Part shown: positions 43,442-52,031 of the stretch, in pieces
Numbering within the stretch: position 1 is the stretch's first letter
Layout of the letters: each line of letters starts with the position of its first letter
DNA from: Methanonatronarchaeales archaeon
GTDB taxonomy: Archaea > Halobacteriota > Methanonatronarchaeia > JAANXF01
Length of the DNA stretch: 64,000 nucleotides
Direction: 5' to 3'
NCBI GenBank assembly: GCA_018263395.1
Contig: JAANXF010000014.1
Span: 1-64,000, forward strand
Notes under the pieces: generated by a model
The model's input: the letters and a program-made list of their open reading frames with translations, nothing else
Told to the model about the DNA's origin: nothing
Databases searched by the model: none
Program-made: the position numbers and the translations under genes

Positions 43442-44367
43442 CCCGAAACCACCCCCTGCCGGTCCAGCGAGAGGGGCAGGGCCTCCCCGCCCGCCTCCTC
43501 GATTGCCGACTCGATTGAGCGGCCGGAGCCGAGGGCAACTATGCATCCTCCTCCGCCCGCACCTGTAATTTTTGCACCGCTCGCCCCTCCGGTTCTGGCG
43601 GAGTGAACCATGGAGGAGAGACGCGGAGTCGAGACGCCGAGGGCCTCGAGGAGCCCGTGGTTGACGTCCATGAGCACTCCGACGCTCTCGGTGTCGCCTG
43701 ATTCCAGCGCCTCCAGGCCATCCCGGGACACCTCTCCAATCGTCTTTATTACGTGCCTGACGGAAGGAAATCTCTCACTCATATCCCCCACCATCTCGAC
43801 GAGTTCCCCCGTGGCACCGGTTTCACCCGTGTCGCCTGCGACGAGGTCGAGGGATCCCGTGTCGACCTGCTCGAACCTGTTCCTGCCGGTCTCCACGACG
43901 TTGACTCCGCCCATCGTGGAAACGTAGGTATCGGTGGGGCTGGCCGACCCCTGAACGTCCCTCTCCACGCCGTGTGCCAGGGAGGCGATTTCCTCCCGGG
44001 ACAGCTCGAGACCGGCGTGCCTCGAGGCTGCGTGAATAGTCGCCACCGTCACGGCGGCGCTGCTCCCGAGGCCGGAGCCCACCGGGATGTCGGAATCCGT
44101 CGTGACGTTCAACCCCCTGGCCCCGGCGCTTTTCGCGGCCCCGAACACGTACCTGAGGAAGGGGTCGACCCCTTCCAGGTCCCCGTCGTGGTCGATGGTC
44201 GCCGTCGAGTCGAGGTTACGGGCCTCGACGCGAATCCGGGAGTCGCCCCGCTCCTCCAACTGCACCCGTGCCCGTAGGTCCACGGCCGCGGCAACCGCGG
44301 GCTCCCCGTACACGACGGCGTGTTCGCCGAAGAGGTACACCTTCGCGGGGGCGGAGCTCTGAATCAT
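43438..44367 (-). CDS. mvk: Mevalonate kinase
   Basis: 309 residues, GHMP family. Motif 1 is SAPAKVYLFGEHAVVYGEPA, motif 2 PVGSGLGSSAAVTVA, motif 3 GAKITGAGGGGCIVAL. It phosphorylates mevalonate; together with ipk, fni and idsA it provides the isoprenoid precursors of membrane lipids. ATGA overlap with the MEMO gene. Confidence 0.95.
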   Translation of the reverse strand: MIQSSAPAKVYLFGEHAVVYGEPAVAAAVDLRARVQLEERGDSRIRVEARNLDSTATIDHDGDLEGVDPFLRYVFGAAKSAGARGLNVTTDSDIPVGSGLGSSAAVTVATIHAASRHAGLELSREEIASLAHGVERDVQGSASPTDTYVSTMGGVNVVETGRNRFEQVDTGSLDLVAGDTGETGATGELVEMVGDMSERFPSVRHVIKTIGEVSRDGLEALESGDTESVGVLMDVNHGLLEALGVSTPRLSSMVHSARTGGASGAKITGAGGGGCIVALGSGRSIESAIEEAGGEALPLSLDRQGVVSG

Positions 44368-45122
44368 GTGAAGCTCACCGAACAGTACCCGACTACGCTG
44401 GAATCGTCGCCAGTAACCGCCTCGCTGGTCGAATAACCCAGTAAACTGGGCTCTAGTTCACTCCTCAGTGCGAGCTCGACCGCGACGGCCACGGGGCCGT
44501 AGCCGCAGAAGGAGCCCGTCGAGGCCTCCCCGTACAGCCCCGCCTCGTCGAGTTCCAGTATCCTCTCGATAAATCGTTCGTCGCGCTCCCGGGCCACGCT
44601 CAGGGGGGCGTGGTGCGTAAGGTCGCTGCTGACGAGTACGCCCACGCTGTCGAAGTGGGGCTCCAGTTCCTCGGCCACGACCCTGGCCGCCTCCGGCCCC
44701 TGGTCCCTCATGCATACCGGGACTATGGATAACCCGTCGTGGAGAACCTGCAGAATCGGAAGCAGCACCTCAAGGGAGTGCTCCCGGGAGTGCGACGACT
44801 CGTCGACCGGGATGTCGATATCCCTTACCAGCTTCCTGTTAACCGGCACCCTGCCCAGAGGCGTGGACCAGTCCTGATCCGAGAGAGCGATGGCCTTCCC
44901 CACGCCGGTGTGGTTGGGGCCGACGAGCACGTAGGTTTTGAACTCGTCGACTGCGCCGCAGGATTCCGCGGCCAGGGAGCCGCTGTAGGGATACCCTGCG
45001 TGGGGGGCTATGGCGGCTCTCGCATCTCCCCTGCCCCGCTCCTCGATTAGGCCGTTTACTGTTTTCAGCAGTTCGTCCGGGTCCCCGGGGTAGAAGGCGC
45101 CCGCCGCCGCAGTGCGCCTCAA
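44364..45122 (-). CDS. MEMO1-family protein
   Basis: 252 residues. Conserved family elements are AAGAFYPGD at the N-terminus, IAPHAGYPYSG, VGPNHTGVG, EHSLEVLLP, SSDLTHH and a C-terminal SFCGYGPV with the conserved Cys. The fold is related to non-haem iron dioxygenases. It lies between rpsB and mvk in many archaea; its activity is not established. Confidence 0.9.
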   Translation of the reverse strand: MRRTAAAGAFYPGDPDELLKTVNGLIEERGRGDARAAIAPHAGYPYSGSLAAESCGAVDEFKTYVLVGPNHTGVGKAIALSDQDWSTPLGRVPVNRKLVRDIDIPVDESSHSREHSLEVLLPILQVLHDGLSIVPVCMRDQGPEAARVVAEELEPHFDSVGVLVSSDLTHHAPLSVARERDERFIERILELDEAGLYGEASTGSFCGYGPVAVAVELALRSELEPSLLGYSTSEAVTGDDSSVVGYCSVSFT

Positions 45123-45179
45123 TGCTTCTCCCTGCCCGACCGCGTCGCCGGCTCCTGTTCAGGGGTCATCTGCCTGTAC

Positions 45180-45788
45180 CTACAGTTCTTCCTCGAAGTC
45201 CTCCACTCCGAAGTTGAACTCGGCGTCCTCGGGGAGGCGACCCTGGTGCCTGGCCGTCTCTCTGGCCAGCGCCCAGTACACCGTGGCGAGTGCCCTGCGG
45301 CCCTTGTTGTTAACCGGGATGACGAGGTCCACCTCCGAAACCTCGTTGTTGCTGTCGCACAGCGCGATTACCGGTATACCCACCTGCGTGGCCTCCTCGA
45401 TGGCCTGCTGGTCACCCATGGGGTCCGTGGCCACCAGTACCTCGGGCTCGAGGTATCCGTCGAGCTCCGGGTTGGTCATCGTTCCGGGGACGAACCTCCC
45501 CACCCTGCTCTCCCCGCCGACTATACGGGCGAAGAGCTTGGCCGGCTCGTGGCCGTACTGCCTCGAACTCACGACGAGTACGTTCTCGGGGTCGTAGCGG
45601 GCCAGAATCTCGGCCGCCACCCTGATCCTCTCGTCCGTCCTGTTCAGGTCTATTATGTACAGGCCGTCGTTTCTGACCCTCTCGATGAAGGGTTCCATCC
45701 CCTTCGTCTTGTGCTGGGTCCCCAGCTGTACCGCCGCCGCCTGGTACTCCTCCAAAGGCAACAGGTGCTCCTCCGTACTCACAGACAT
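45180..45788 (-). CDS. rpsB: 30S ribosomal protein uS2
   Basis: 202 residues, archaeal S2 length. Recognisable segments are YIIDLNRTDERIRVAAEIL, FVPGTMTNP, LVATDPMGDQQAIEEA and LVIPVNNKGRRAL. Part of the small subunit; located 15 bases after eno in the long operon. Confidence 0.95.
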   Translation of the reverse strand: MSVSTEEHLLPLEEYQAAAVQLGTQHKTKGMEPFIERVRNDGLYIIDLNRTDERIRVAAEILARYDPENVLVVSSRQYGHEPAKLFARIVGGESRVGRFVPGTMTNPELDGYLEPEVLVATDPMGDQQAIEEATQVGIPVIALCDSNNEVSEVDLVIPVNNKGRRALATVYWALARETARHQGRLPEDAEFNFGVEDFEEEL

Positions 45789-45803
45789 GTATATTTCCTC
45801 ACC

Positions 45804-46994
45804 TCAAATCATCTCCTCTATTCTGAGAAGTTCGTTCAGTTTTGAGACCCTCTCACCGCCCACGATGCCGCACTTTATGAACGGCGAACCGAGGGCGGTC
45901 GCGACGTGGGACAGGTACGCGTCGGAGGTCTCGCCCGACCGGTGGGAGACCACGATTCCGTAACCGTTGTCTTGAGCCGTTTCAACCGCCATCCAGGTTC
46001 CGGTAAGGGTCCCCACTTGGTTCGGCTTGATGAGTACCGCATCGGCGGCGTCGAGTTCGACTCCCAGCTCAATCCTTCCGGCGTTGGTTACGAACAGGTC
46101 GTCGCCGCAGACCGTGGCGTCGACGCGGGAGGAGAGCTCTGCAAAGCCCTCGAAGTCCTCCTCCTCCAGCGGGTCCTCCACGTAGATCAGGTCGAAGTCA
46201 TCGCAGAGGGACTCCACGTATTCCATCTGGGCCCCCTTGTCCCGCTTTCCGTCGCTGTAGACGTAATCGGAGCCGTCGTAGAGCTCTGACGCCGCGAAGT
46301 CCAGACCCATTCCGAGCCGGACGTCCAGCCGCGCCTCCACCTCGTCGCACACGTCGCGAATTACTTCGAGTATATCCGGTGCGTCGAGGGTGGATATCCA
46401 GGCACCCTCGTCGCCCCTGCCTCCGGCCAAGCCGCCCAGCTGTTCCAGCCTCCTGCCGGTCAGGCGGTGAACCTCCGCGTTTGCCAGCACAGCGCCCCGC
46501 GCCGAATCGGCCTCCTCCGCCGCCACGAGGAACTCCTGTATGTCTGTCCCGGCCCCGGCGTGGCTCCCTCCGCCCACCACGTTTCCGAGGGGGAACGGCA
46601 CCCTCTTGGCGTACAGTCCTCCCAGGTACTCGAAGAGCGGGAGACCTCTTTCCGATGCGGCGGCCTTTGCAGTTGCCAGCGATACCGCAACCGCACCGTT
46701 TCCGCCGACGTCTCCGAAGCCGTTTCCGCCGACGTCCTGCAGCGCCGTGTCGACGAGGTCCTGGTGGCCCGCGTTCACTCCGACGAGCTCCGATTCGACC
46801 TTTTCCCGAACGGCCTCCACGCTCTCCTCTGCCGAACCGTTTCTGAACGGCGTTACCTCGTTACTGCCCGTGGAAGCTCCGCTCGGAGCCGAAGCCCTTC
46901 CGAATCCCTCGCGGGTGTACACCTCCGCCTCGACGGTCCGGTCCCCCCTGCTGTCCAGAATCGTGCGGGCTTCGACCCGTTCTATTACGCCCAT
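45804..46994 (-). CDS. eno: Enolase
   Basis: 396 residues. Features: ILDSRGDRTVEAEV, ASAPSGASTGSNEV, the metal ligand region IYVEDPLEEED, LIKPNQVGTLTG with the catalytic Lys, and VVSHRSGET. It dehydrates 2-phosphoglycerate, following ApgM in glycolysis/gluconeogenesis. It overlaps the rpoK stop by one base. Confidence 0.95.
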   Translation of the reverse strand: MGVIERVEARTILDSRGDRTVEAEVYTREGFGRASAPSGASTGSNEVTPFRNGSAEESVEAVREKVESELVGVNAGHQDLVDTALQDVGGNGFGDVGGNGAVAVSLATAKAAASERGLPLFEYLGGLYAKRVPFPLGNVVGGGSHAGAGTDIQEFLVAAEEADSARGAVLANAEVHRLTGRRLEQLGGLAGGRGDEGAWISTLDAPDILEVIRDVCDEVEARLDVRLGMGLDFAASELYDGSDYVYSDGKRDKGAQMEYVESLCDDFDLIYVEDPLEEEDFEGFAELSSRVDATVCGDDLFVTNAGRIELGVELDAADAVLIKPNQVGTLTGTWMAVETAQDNGYGIVVSHRSGETSDAYLSHVATALGSPFIKCGIVGGERVSKLNELLRIEEMI

Positions 46995-47203
46995 CAGACC
47001 TTCGGGAACCGGGGTAACCCTCTTTTCTCGCTTCTCTTCACGGTGAGGGGCAGTTCGTCTGCCTCCAGCTCCCTCTTGGCGATGTCGATGGCCTCGTCAC
47101 GGGCGGAGGCCTCCACCATCAGGGGTGCGCCGAGCGACACCTGAAGCGCCCTGGCCCCTATCAGGCGGGCCTTTTCGTACCTCGTGTAATTTTCTTCGGT
47201 CAC
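46994..47203 (-). CDS. rpoK: RNA polymerase subunit RpoK (Rpb6/omega homologue)
   Basis: 69 residues, with the core TRYEKARLIGARALQVSLGAP and the basic C-terminus LPLTVKRSEKRG. It stabilises RNA polymerase assembly. Normal size and position between rpoN and eno. Confidence 0.94.
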   Translation of the reverse strand: MTEENYTRYEKARLIGARALQVSLGAPLMVEASARDEAIDIAKRELEADELPLTVKRSEKRGLPRFPKV

Positions 47204-47211
47204 GTTTCACC

Positions 47212-47403
47212 TCAGTATAACGGAATTACCTCGTCCAGAACGTCCGCGTGGGAGAGCAGGTGGCGGCGGCAGCAGTACCTCACCATATCGAGGTCGTCCA
47301 TAACCTCCCCCTCGTCCTCGCCGGCCTCCACCCTATCGCGGTATTCCTCCCACACGCTTCCAATCACATTTCCGCAGCTTACGCACCTTACCGGTATTAT
47401 CAT
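47212..47403 (-). CDS. rpoN: RNA polymerase subunit RpoN (Rpb10)
   Basis: 63 residues with the zinc-bundle signature PVRCVSCGNVIG and RYCCRRHLLSH. A platform subunit for polymerase assembly. Four bases downstream of rpsI. Confidence 0.95.
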   Translation of the reverse strand: MIIPVRCVSCGNVIGSVWEEYRDRVEAGEDEGEVMDDLDMVRYCCRRHLLSHADVLDEVIPLY

Positions 47404-47407
47404 CGTC

Positions 47408-47806
47408 TCACCTGTACGATTTCTGTCTGCGGGCCCTCGCTCCGGGTCCGCCGTACTTCTTTGGCTCCTTCTGTCTGACGTCGTTGATGAGGAGGGCCCT
47501 GTCGTGCTCCATGTACAGGTCGCGAAGGGACTGGTCCCCGGTGAACTTCCAGAGGCCCCTGGCTATGGCGGTTCTGACGGCGTCGGCCTGGCCGCTTCTA
47601 CCTCCTCCCTCGACGTTTACGTCTATGTCGACGGTCTCCGACACGTCCCCGGCTAGGTCGAGGGGTTCACGTATCCTGAGGCGTGCCCCTTCCGACCGGT
47701 AGGCACGCAGTGGAACCTTGTTCACCCTGACCCTGCCCTCGCCCTTCGTCACCGTGGACCTCGCCACCGCAGTCTTCCTCTTTCCGCTCTCGTTTATGAT
47801 CTTCAT
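47408..47806 (-). CDS. rpsI: 30S ribosomal protein uS9
   Basis: 132 residues beginning [22 protein letters not shown] and ending in the conserved basic tail ([14 protein letters not shown]), which reaches the P-site tRNA. Eight bases after rplM. Confidence 0.95.
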   Translation of the reverse strand: MKIINESGKRKTAVARSTVTKGEGRVRVNKVPLRAYRSEGARLRIREPLDLAGDVSETVDIDVNVEGGGRSGQADAVRTAIARGLWKFTGDQSLRDLYMEHDRALLINDVRQKEPKKYGGPGARARRQKSYR

Positions 47807-47814
47807 ATATGCAC

Positions 47815-48228
47815 CTAGAAGTTCGAGCCGAGGTGGCTGCTCACCTCTCCGAGCTCCACGTGGACCCCGCTTCTCAGCGATGCGTCCTCGAACCTGTTCC
47901 TCTCCTCGCCCTCGAATTCCCTCGGGATTCCGACGTAGACCTTTACGCGGTCGAACGCCTCGCGTCCCGACGCCTTGCTCTGAGGAAGCATTCCGCGTAT
48001 CGTCCTCCTTAAAATCCTGTCCGGCCGCCTCGGGAAGTGTGGGCCGTTGTCCTTGTCGCCCCTGTCGTACTTCTCCTTGTACCTGTCCAGGATTTTCTTC
48101 CTCCTTCCCGTGATTACCGCCTTCTCGGCGTTGACCACCCTCACCCGTTCACCGCTCTGTGCCAGTTCTGCCACGCTGCTGGCGAGTCGTCCGAGTACCT
48201 GTCCTTCGCCGTCAATTATCATGGTCAC
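47815..48228 (-). CDS. rplM: 50S ribosomal protein uL13
   Basis: 137 residues. Archaeal L13 features are [30 protein letters not shown] and [22 protein letters not shown] overlap with the eL18 gene. Confidence 0.95.
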   Translation of the reverse strand: MTMIIDGEGQVLGRLASSVAELAQSGERVRVVNAEKAVITGRRKKILDRYKEKYDRGDKDNGPHFPRRPDRILRRTIRGMLPQSKASGREAFDRVKVYVGIPREFEGEERNRFEDASLRSGVHVELGEVSSHLGSNF

Positions 48229-48581
48229 TCCAGCAACCTTACGCCGCTACCGGCGGGGCTTTCCTCCACGAGTTCCTCGAGCTTGAGTGCCCTTCCACCC
48301 GCGTCCTCTATGCGCCTCACTGCTCCCTCGGAGAACGCGAAGGCCCCGACGGTCACCGGCTTGCTCAGCCTGCCCGCGCCGAGCACCTTCCCCGGCACGG
48401 CTACGGTTTCGTCCTCGGAGCAGGCCCTGTCTATTAGCGATACGTTGACCTCGGCACTTCTCCTCGTGGGACCGGTCAGTCTCCCGGCCAGGTCGCGCCA
48501 TACAGGGGCGTCGTTCTCCCTGGCCGCCTTGACAAGCCTGTCGGCAGTTCTGAGCAGCGTGACGTCGCTCTTCATCCCCAC
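48225..48581 (-). CDS. rpl18e: 50S ribosomal protein eL18
   Basis: 118 residues. LLRTADRLVKAARENDAPVWRDLA and VAVPGKVLGAGRLSKPVTVGA are typical of archaeal L18e. First gene of the 14-gene operon here. In many euryarchaea rpoD precedes it; here a promoter does. Confidence 0.94.
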   Translation of the reverse strand: MGMKSDVTLLRTADRLVKAARENDAPVWRDLAGRLTGPTRRSAEVNVSLIDRACSEDETVAVPGKVLGAGRLSKPVTVGAFAFSEGAVRRIEDAGGRALKLEELVEESPAGSGVRLLE

Positions 48582-48642
48582 ACCTTCGCCGACTCGGAGA
48601 AAGCACCTCTGGCGCCGGCACCACGTATTCGGGGTCCTCAGC

Positions 48643-48650
48643 CTTAAACG
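48643..48650 (-). promoter_or_regulatory. TATA box of the ribosomal-isoprenoid operon
   Basis: GTTTAAGG on the minus strand, about 62-70 bases upstream of the eL18 ATG at 48581. Transcription would begin near 48622, leaving a leader of about 40 bases; GTGTGGGG precedes the ATG. The rest of the 159-base gap to gap shows no coding frame. Confidence 0.5.
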
Positions 48651-48740
48651 TGACGACCTGCAGCCCGTGTTGGAGCGGACGACCGGGCCCCTCCTGTCGT
48701 ACAGGGGCCACGGGGCCTCCGAGCACCTCCTCGGGGCGGG

Positions 48741-49742
48741 TTAGCGGATTACGCCCAGCGCGTCGTCCGTGGTCCTCGTCGAATACTCCGAGTCCGCCAT
48801 CTCCAGTAACGCCCTCGCGGCGTCGATGTTCTCCGGCACCACGATGGACTCCTGGTGGACCCCCTGGAAGAAGCTGAGGCGGTCTCCCTCCACCGTTACG
48901 GAGTCCTTCCACAGGGCCAGCTCCCAGAGGTCGTACCTCGGCCTCAGCATGTCCCGCCCCAGCTCGCACAGCTCAGCGGTGGAACCGATTCCGCGGCCCC
49001 CGTCGACCTGCATCACCCTCGGCGCCGTCTCCCATACGTCCAAAACGTCGCTTCTGGAGGCCCTGGACTCGAGCTGCAGGCTGACGGCGTGGAGGTGCAT
49101 CAGGGTCGTCGGGACCTTGACGGCCATGGAGTGGACGTCCAGCCCGGGAATCACCTTTGCGACGTCGGGTCCGTGGTGGCTCGGTATCCCGAGCGACGGA
49201 ACTATCGCGTTTATGGGCCCTCTGTCGGTCTGCTTCGGGTCCCCCCCTCTTCGAACGAGTGTAACCGAGACGTCCCCCACGCCGAACGCTTCGACGAGGG
49301 GAAACAGTGACCTGCAGAGACCCGTGGTGTTGCAGGAAACGACCCTCGCCGCGTCGCGGCCGACGGCCTCGTCGAAGTTTACCGCGGCGTTGAACGAGAA
49401 GCCGGCGACGTCGTGGGGCTCGCCCCCCTGGTAAACTGCCGCGATTCCTGCGTCCTCGTAGAGGCCCCGGTTTCTCGCGCCGATTCCCGTCGGGGAGCAG
49501 TCGAACACGAGGTCCGACTCCACGAGGAGCTCTTCCACAGAGCCCTCCGCCATGTCGCCGAGCCCCTCCAGCCCGGCCTCGGTGGCGGCGTACAGGTCGT
49601 ACCCCCTCTCGACTGCGAGGTCGGCCTCGTAGTTTGGACGGGTCTTGGTTACGCCCGAAACCTCCATGTCGGGCTGGGCGTCCACGGCGTCTGCAAGCCG
49701 TTTCCCGATCGTGCCGAAGCCGTTTACCGCGATGCGCTTCAT
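48741..49742 (-). CDS. gap: Glyceraldehyde-3-phosphate dehydrogenase, archaeal type II
   Basis: 333 residues. NAD(P)-binding motif VNGFGTIGKRLADAV, catalytic Cys in VVSCNTTGLCR and the archaeal C-terminal domain (SFFQGVHQESIVVPENIDAAR). It reversibly oxidises glyceraldehyde 3-phosphate and in archaea works mainly in gluconeogenesis. Confidence 0.95.
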   Translation of the reverse strand: MKRIAVNGFGTIGKRLADAVDAQPDMEVSGVTKTRPNYEADLAVERGYDLYAATEAGLEGLGDMAEGSVEELLVESDLVFDCSPTGIGARNRGLYEDAGIAAVYQGGEPHDVAGFSFNAAVNFDEAVGRDAARVVSCNTTGLCRSLFPLVEAFGVGDVSVTLVRRGGDPKQTDRGPINAIVPSLGIPSHHGPDVAKVIPGLDVHSMAVKVPTTLMHLHAVSLQLESRASRSDVLDVWETAPRVMQVDGGRGIGSTAELCELGRDMLRPRYDLWELALWKDSVTVEGDRLSFFQGVHQESIVVPENIDAARALLEMADSEYSTRTTDDALGVIR

Positions 49743-49781
49743 CGGGCCATATTCGTGTACTCGGGAGGAAAAGTTTCCGGG

Positions 49782-50195
49782 CTAAGCCTTTGTGCCCGGC
49801 CGCACCACGAGCACGGTCGAGCCCGCCTTTTCCATGACCTCTTCGGCGACGCTTCCCAGGAGTGCGCGCCGCCTCTCCGTCGTGCCGCGGTGCCCAACGA
49901 CTGCCATGTCGAAGTCCCTCTCCTCGGCGAAATCCACGATGGCCGTCGAGGCGTCGCCCTCCAGCAGCTCCGTACCTACAGAGAGGCCGTGGTCACCGGC
50001 AAGGTCACGCGCCTTCTCGAGAATCGCCTCACCCCTCTCGGCCGCGGTCTCCCAGCTCTCGTAGAACCCGCCCCACTCCAGCTCCGGCACCGCCACGTGG
50101 CAGACGGTGATGTCGTCGTCGGGAAATCTGTCGAGTGCGAACTCCAGTGCGTCCTCGCTGACGTGCGAACCGTCGACTGCGACAAGGATGTCCAT
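49782..50195 (-). CDS. Universal stress protein UspA family
   Basis: 137 residues of a single Usp domain. The N-terminal strand ILVAVDGSHVSEDALEFAL and C-terminal nucleotide-binding motif VVGHRGTTERRRALLGSVAEEVMEKA (split G-2x-G-9x-G) show an ATP-binding Usp. Monocistronic. Confidence 0.93.
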   Translation of the reverse strand: MDILVAVDGSHVSEDALEFALDRFPDDDITVCHVAVPELEWGGFYESWETAAERGEAILEKARDLAGDHGLSVGTELLEGDASTAIVDFAEERDFDMAVVGHRGTTERRRALLGSVAEEVMEKAGSTVLVVRPGTKA

Positions 50196-50234
50196 AACCG
50201 GGAATGGGGCCCTCTTCTTAAAAGACTTCGCGGC

Positions 50235-50585
50235 CTAAACCAGCTCCACGGGGGGCCGGGCCGAGTTTATTATGACCTCCTCTTCGGACCTGAGGCCGCT
50301 ATCCTCGAGCGGGAGGACCGCCTCGCCGTTTCCGGACAGGGCGACGCCGTCGTCCAGGTCGCCCCCCACGGGAACGACCTCGTATACGGGCCGCCTGAAC
50401 AGGGGGTGAGGCGTGTCCTCGAAGGGCCGTATACGGACGCGCTCCCCTCCCCTCAGCTCGGTGTTCTGTACCAGGGCCTCCACGTTTATACCTACCTCTC
50501 CAGCTTCGAGGTCGGCAGTGTGGCCGCCTATCCTGGTCACGTACCAGTCTCTGGAGACCGTCATGGGGAACTGGTAGCTCCTCAC
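50235..50585 (-). CDS. Uncharacterised small protein
   Basis: 116 residues, predicted mainly beta (alternating hydrophobic strands from VSRDWYVTRIGG to EEVIINSARPP). No signal peptide, no membrane helix, no cysteine. A strong TATA block lies upstream, so it is probably a real gene with its own promoter. I do not recognise the family. Confidence 0.65.
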   Translation of the reverse strand: MRSYQFPMTVSRDWYVTRIGGHTADLEAGEVGINVEALVQNTELRGGERVRIRPFEDTPHPLFRRPVYEVVPVGGDLDDGVALSGNGEAVLPLEDSGLRSEEEVIINSARPPVELV

Positions 50586-50608
50586 GGACCGCTATCCGAC
50601 TTCCAGCT

Positions 50609-50630
50609 ATTTATAATTTTTTATAATGTT
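50609..50630 (-). promoter_or_regulatory. Strong AT-rich promoter upstream of the 116-residue protein
   Basis: Minus-strand AACATTATAAAAAATTATAA at 50611-50630 contains two overlapping TATA boxes, about 25-45 bases upstream of the ATG at 50585. It stands out in a GC-rich setting. Confidence 0.6.
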
Positions 50631-50735
50631 AAACCGACGGTTCGTCGGGTGATACGCAACGGATAAACGTGGTAAATGACGGCTTCCGCTACGCGCATCC
50701 CTACCTCTACCACCTAGAGGTTATCACGCCTTTGC

Positions 50736-51371
50736 TCAGGGGCCGGAAACCTCCTCCTCGCCCACGAGCAGGAGGTCTGCTTCCGGGGGGGCCTCGTATC
50801 TGCCAGGGGTGCCGTTTCCATCGTCGATGCCCATCCGCAGGATACGCTCGACCTCGGAAACCCGGACGCCCGTCATAAAGCAGCCGTCCTCGTCCAGCTC
50901 CACCATGAGGAGCCTCATGCCGTTTCTCTCCAGGTAGCGGTTCGCGTCGATTAGCTCCGGGAAGCAGGCCACCCCTACCGCGACGGAGTAGTCCATCTCG
51001 TCCACGATTTTTCTGACCATGGAGCCGCCCGGCACTATGAAGTGGTCGTACCCGAGGCCTTCCGCGATCCCGGTCACCTCGTCCAGGTCGCACCTCCCGC
51101 AGTTTCCGCACTCGTAACCCACCTCGACGCACCTCGCCTCGCACCCATCCGCGTCCATCATGCAGTGGGGAAGCAGGAGGACCCTGTCCGGCACCCGCGT
51201 CTCCTCGAACTTCTCCCGGGATAGCTCGTTCTTCACCTCGAGGTAGACCCGGTCCACGGAGTACTCCGAGAAACCCATCCTGGCGAGAATCGATTTTATG
51301 GACTCCCGGCCCTCGAACTCGTAGCCCCTCTCGACCATCCTCGCGACACGTCGAGCCAGCTCTCGAATCAT
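50736..51371 (-). CDS. DUF116 family protein
   Basis: About 211 residues from ATG 51371. The N-terminal half is helical (IRELARRVARMVERGYEFEG); the C-terminal half has the DUF116 cysteine-rich core VLLLPHCMMDADGCEARC and YECGNCGRCDLDEV, then FIVPGGSMVRKIVDE and VAVGVACFPEL. The Cys pattern could bind zinc or an Fe-S cluster. Function unknown. Divergent from gfcR across 63 bases. Confidence 0.8.
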   Translation of the reverse strand: MIRELARRVARMVERGYEFEGRESIKSILARMGFSEYSVDRVYLEVKNELSREKFEETRVPDRVLLLPHCMMDADGCEARCVEVGYECGNCGRCDLDEVTGIAEGLGYDHFIVPGGSMVRKIVDEMDYSVAVGVACFPELIDANRYLERNGMRLLMVELDEDGCFMTGVRVSEVERILRMGIDDGNGTPGRYEAPPEADLLLVGEEEVSGP

Positions 51372-51434
51372 GGGGTGAACAGAGTTTGAGGCAGCAGGAC
51401 AAAAGCTTTTCACAGGGCGGAGGAATATCGCACC

Positions 51435-52031
51435 ATGCGAAAAATCGGGGACCTCGTCGAAAGGGCGAGGGAGCTGAAGGACAAGGGGATGCGGGTGGGC
51501 GAGATCTCGGAGGAGCTGAACGTCTCACGCCAGACGGCGGAGTGGCTCGTGTCCCACGCCGCCGAGGAGGAGTCGCCCACCTCGGTGGACCTCTTCGTCG
51601 ACTGGTCGAACATCGGGTCGAGCGGCCCCGCGCTCCTGAGCGTCTCCGCAGCGATTGCCGAACTCGTTGAGGGAGAACCGGACGCACTCGTCGGTATCGC
51701 CGTCAGTGGCCTCCCCATTGCGACGTCGGTGGCCACGCGGCTGGATGCCGGCATCTCAGTTTTCCATCCTGGCAAGAGGCACTGGGAACCCCGGTCCGAC
51801 GAGGAGGTAACGGGCGCCATCTCCAGCAACTTCCTGAACCCGAAGGGAATGAGGGTGGCCGTCATCGACGACATAGTCACTACGGGCTCCACCGCAAAAG
51901 AGACTGTATCCGCGCTCGAGGACAGGGGGTGCGAGGTAACGTGCGTGGCGGTCCTAGTGGACAAGAGCGGACTCGATACCGTGAACGGCATCCCGCTTAA
52001 GCCCCTTATACGGGTGGGTAGCGTCAGGTGA
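51435..52031 (+). CDS. gfcR: GfcR-like regulator: helix-turn-helix plus phosphoribosyltransferase domain
   Basis: 198 residues. Residues 1-45 form a helix-turn-helix (GMRVGEISEELNVSRQTAEWL); the rest is an OPRT-like domain with the PRPP loop VAVIDDIVTTGSTAKETV. The architecture matches archaeal GfcR (formerly PyrE2-like), a regulator of sugar-degradation and glycolytic genes in haloarchaea. The regulon here is unknown; gap, eno and apgM carry no visible shared operator that I could identify. Confidence 0.85.
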   Translation: MRKIGDLVERARELKDKGMRVGEISEELNVSRQTAEWLVSHAAEEESPTSVDLFVDWSNIGSSGPALLSVSAAIAELVEGEPDALVGIAVSGLPIATSVATRLDAGISVFHPGKRHWEPRSDEEVTGAISSNFLNPKGMRVAVIDDIVTTGSTAKETVSALEDRGCEVTCVAVLVDKSGLDTVNGIPLKPLIRVGSVR

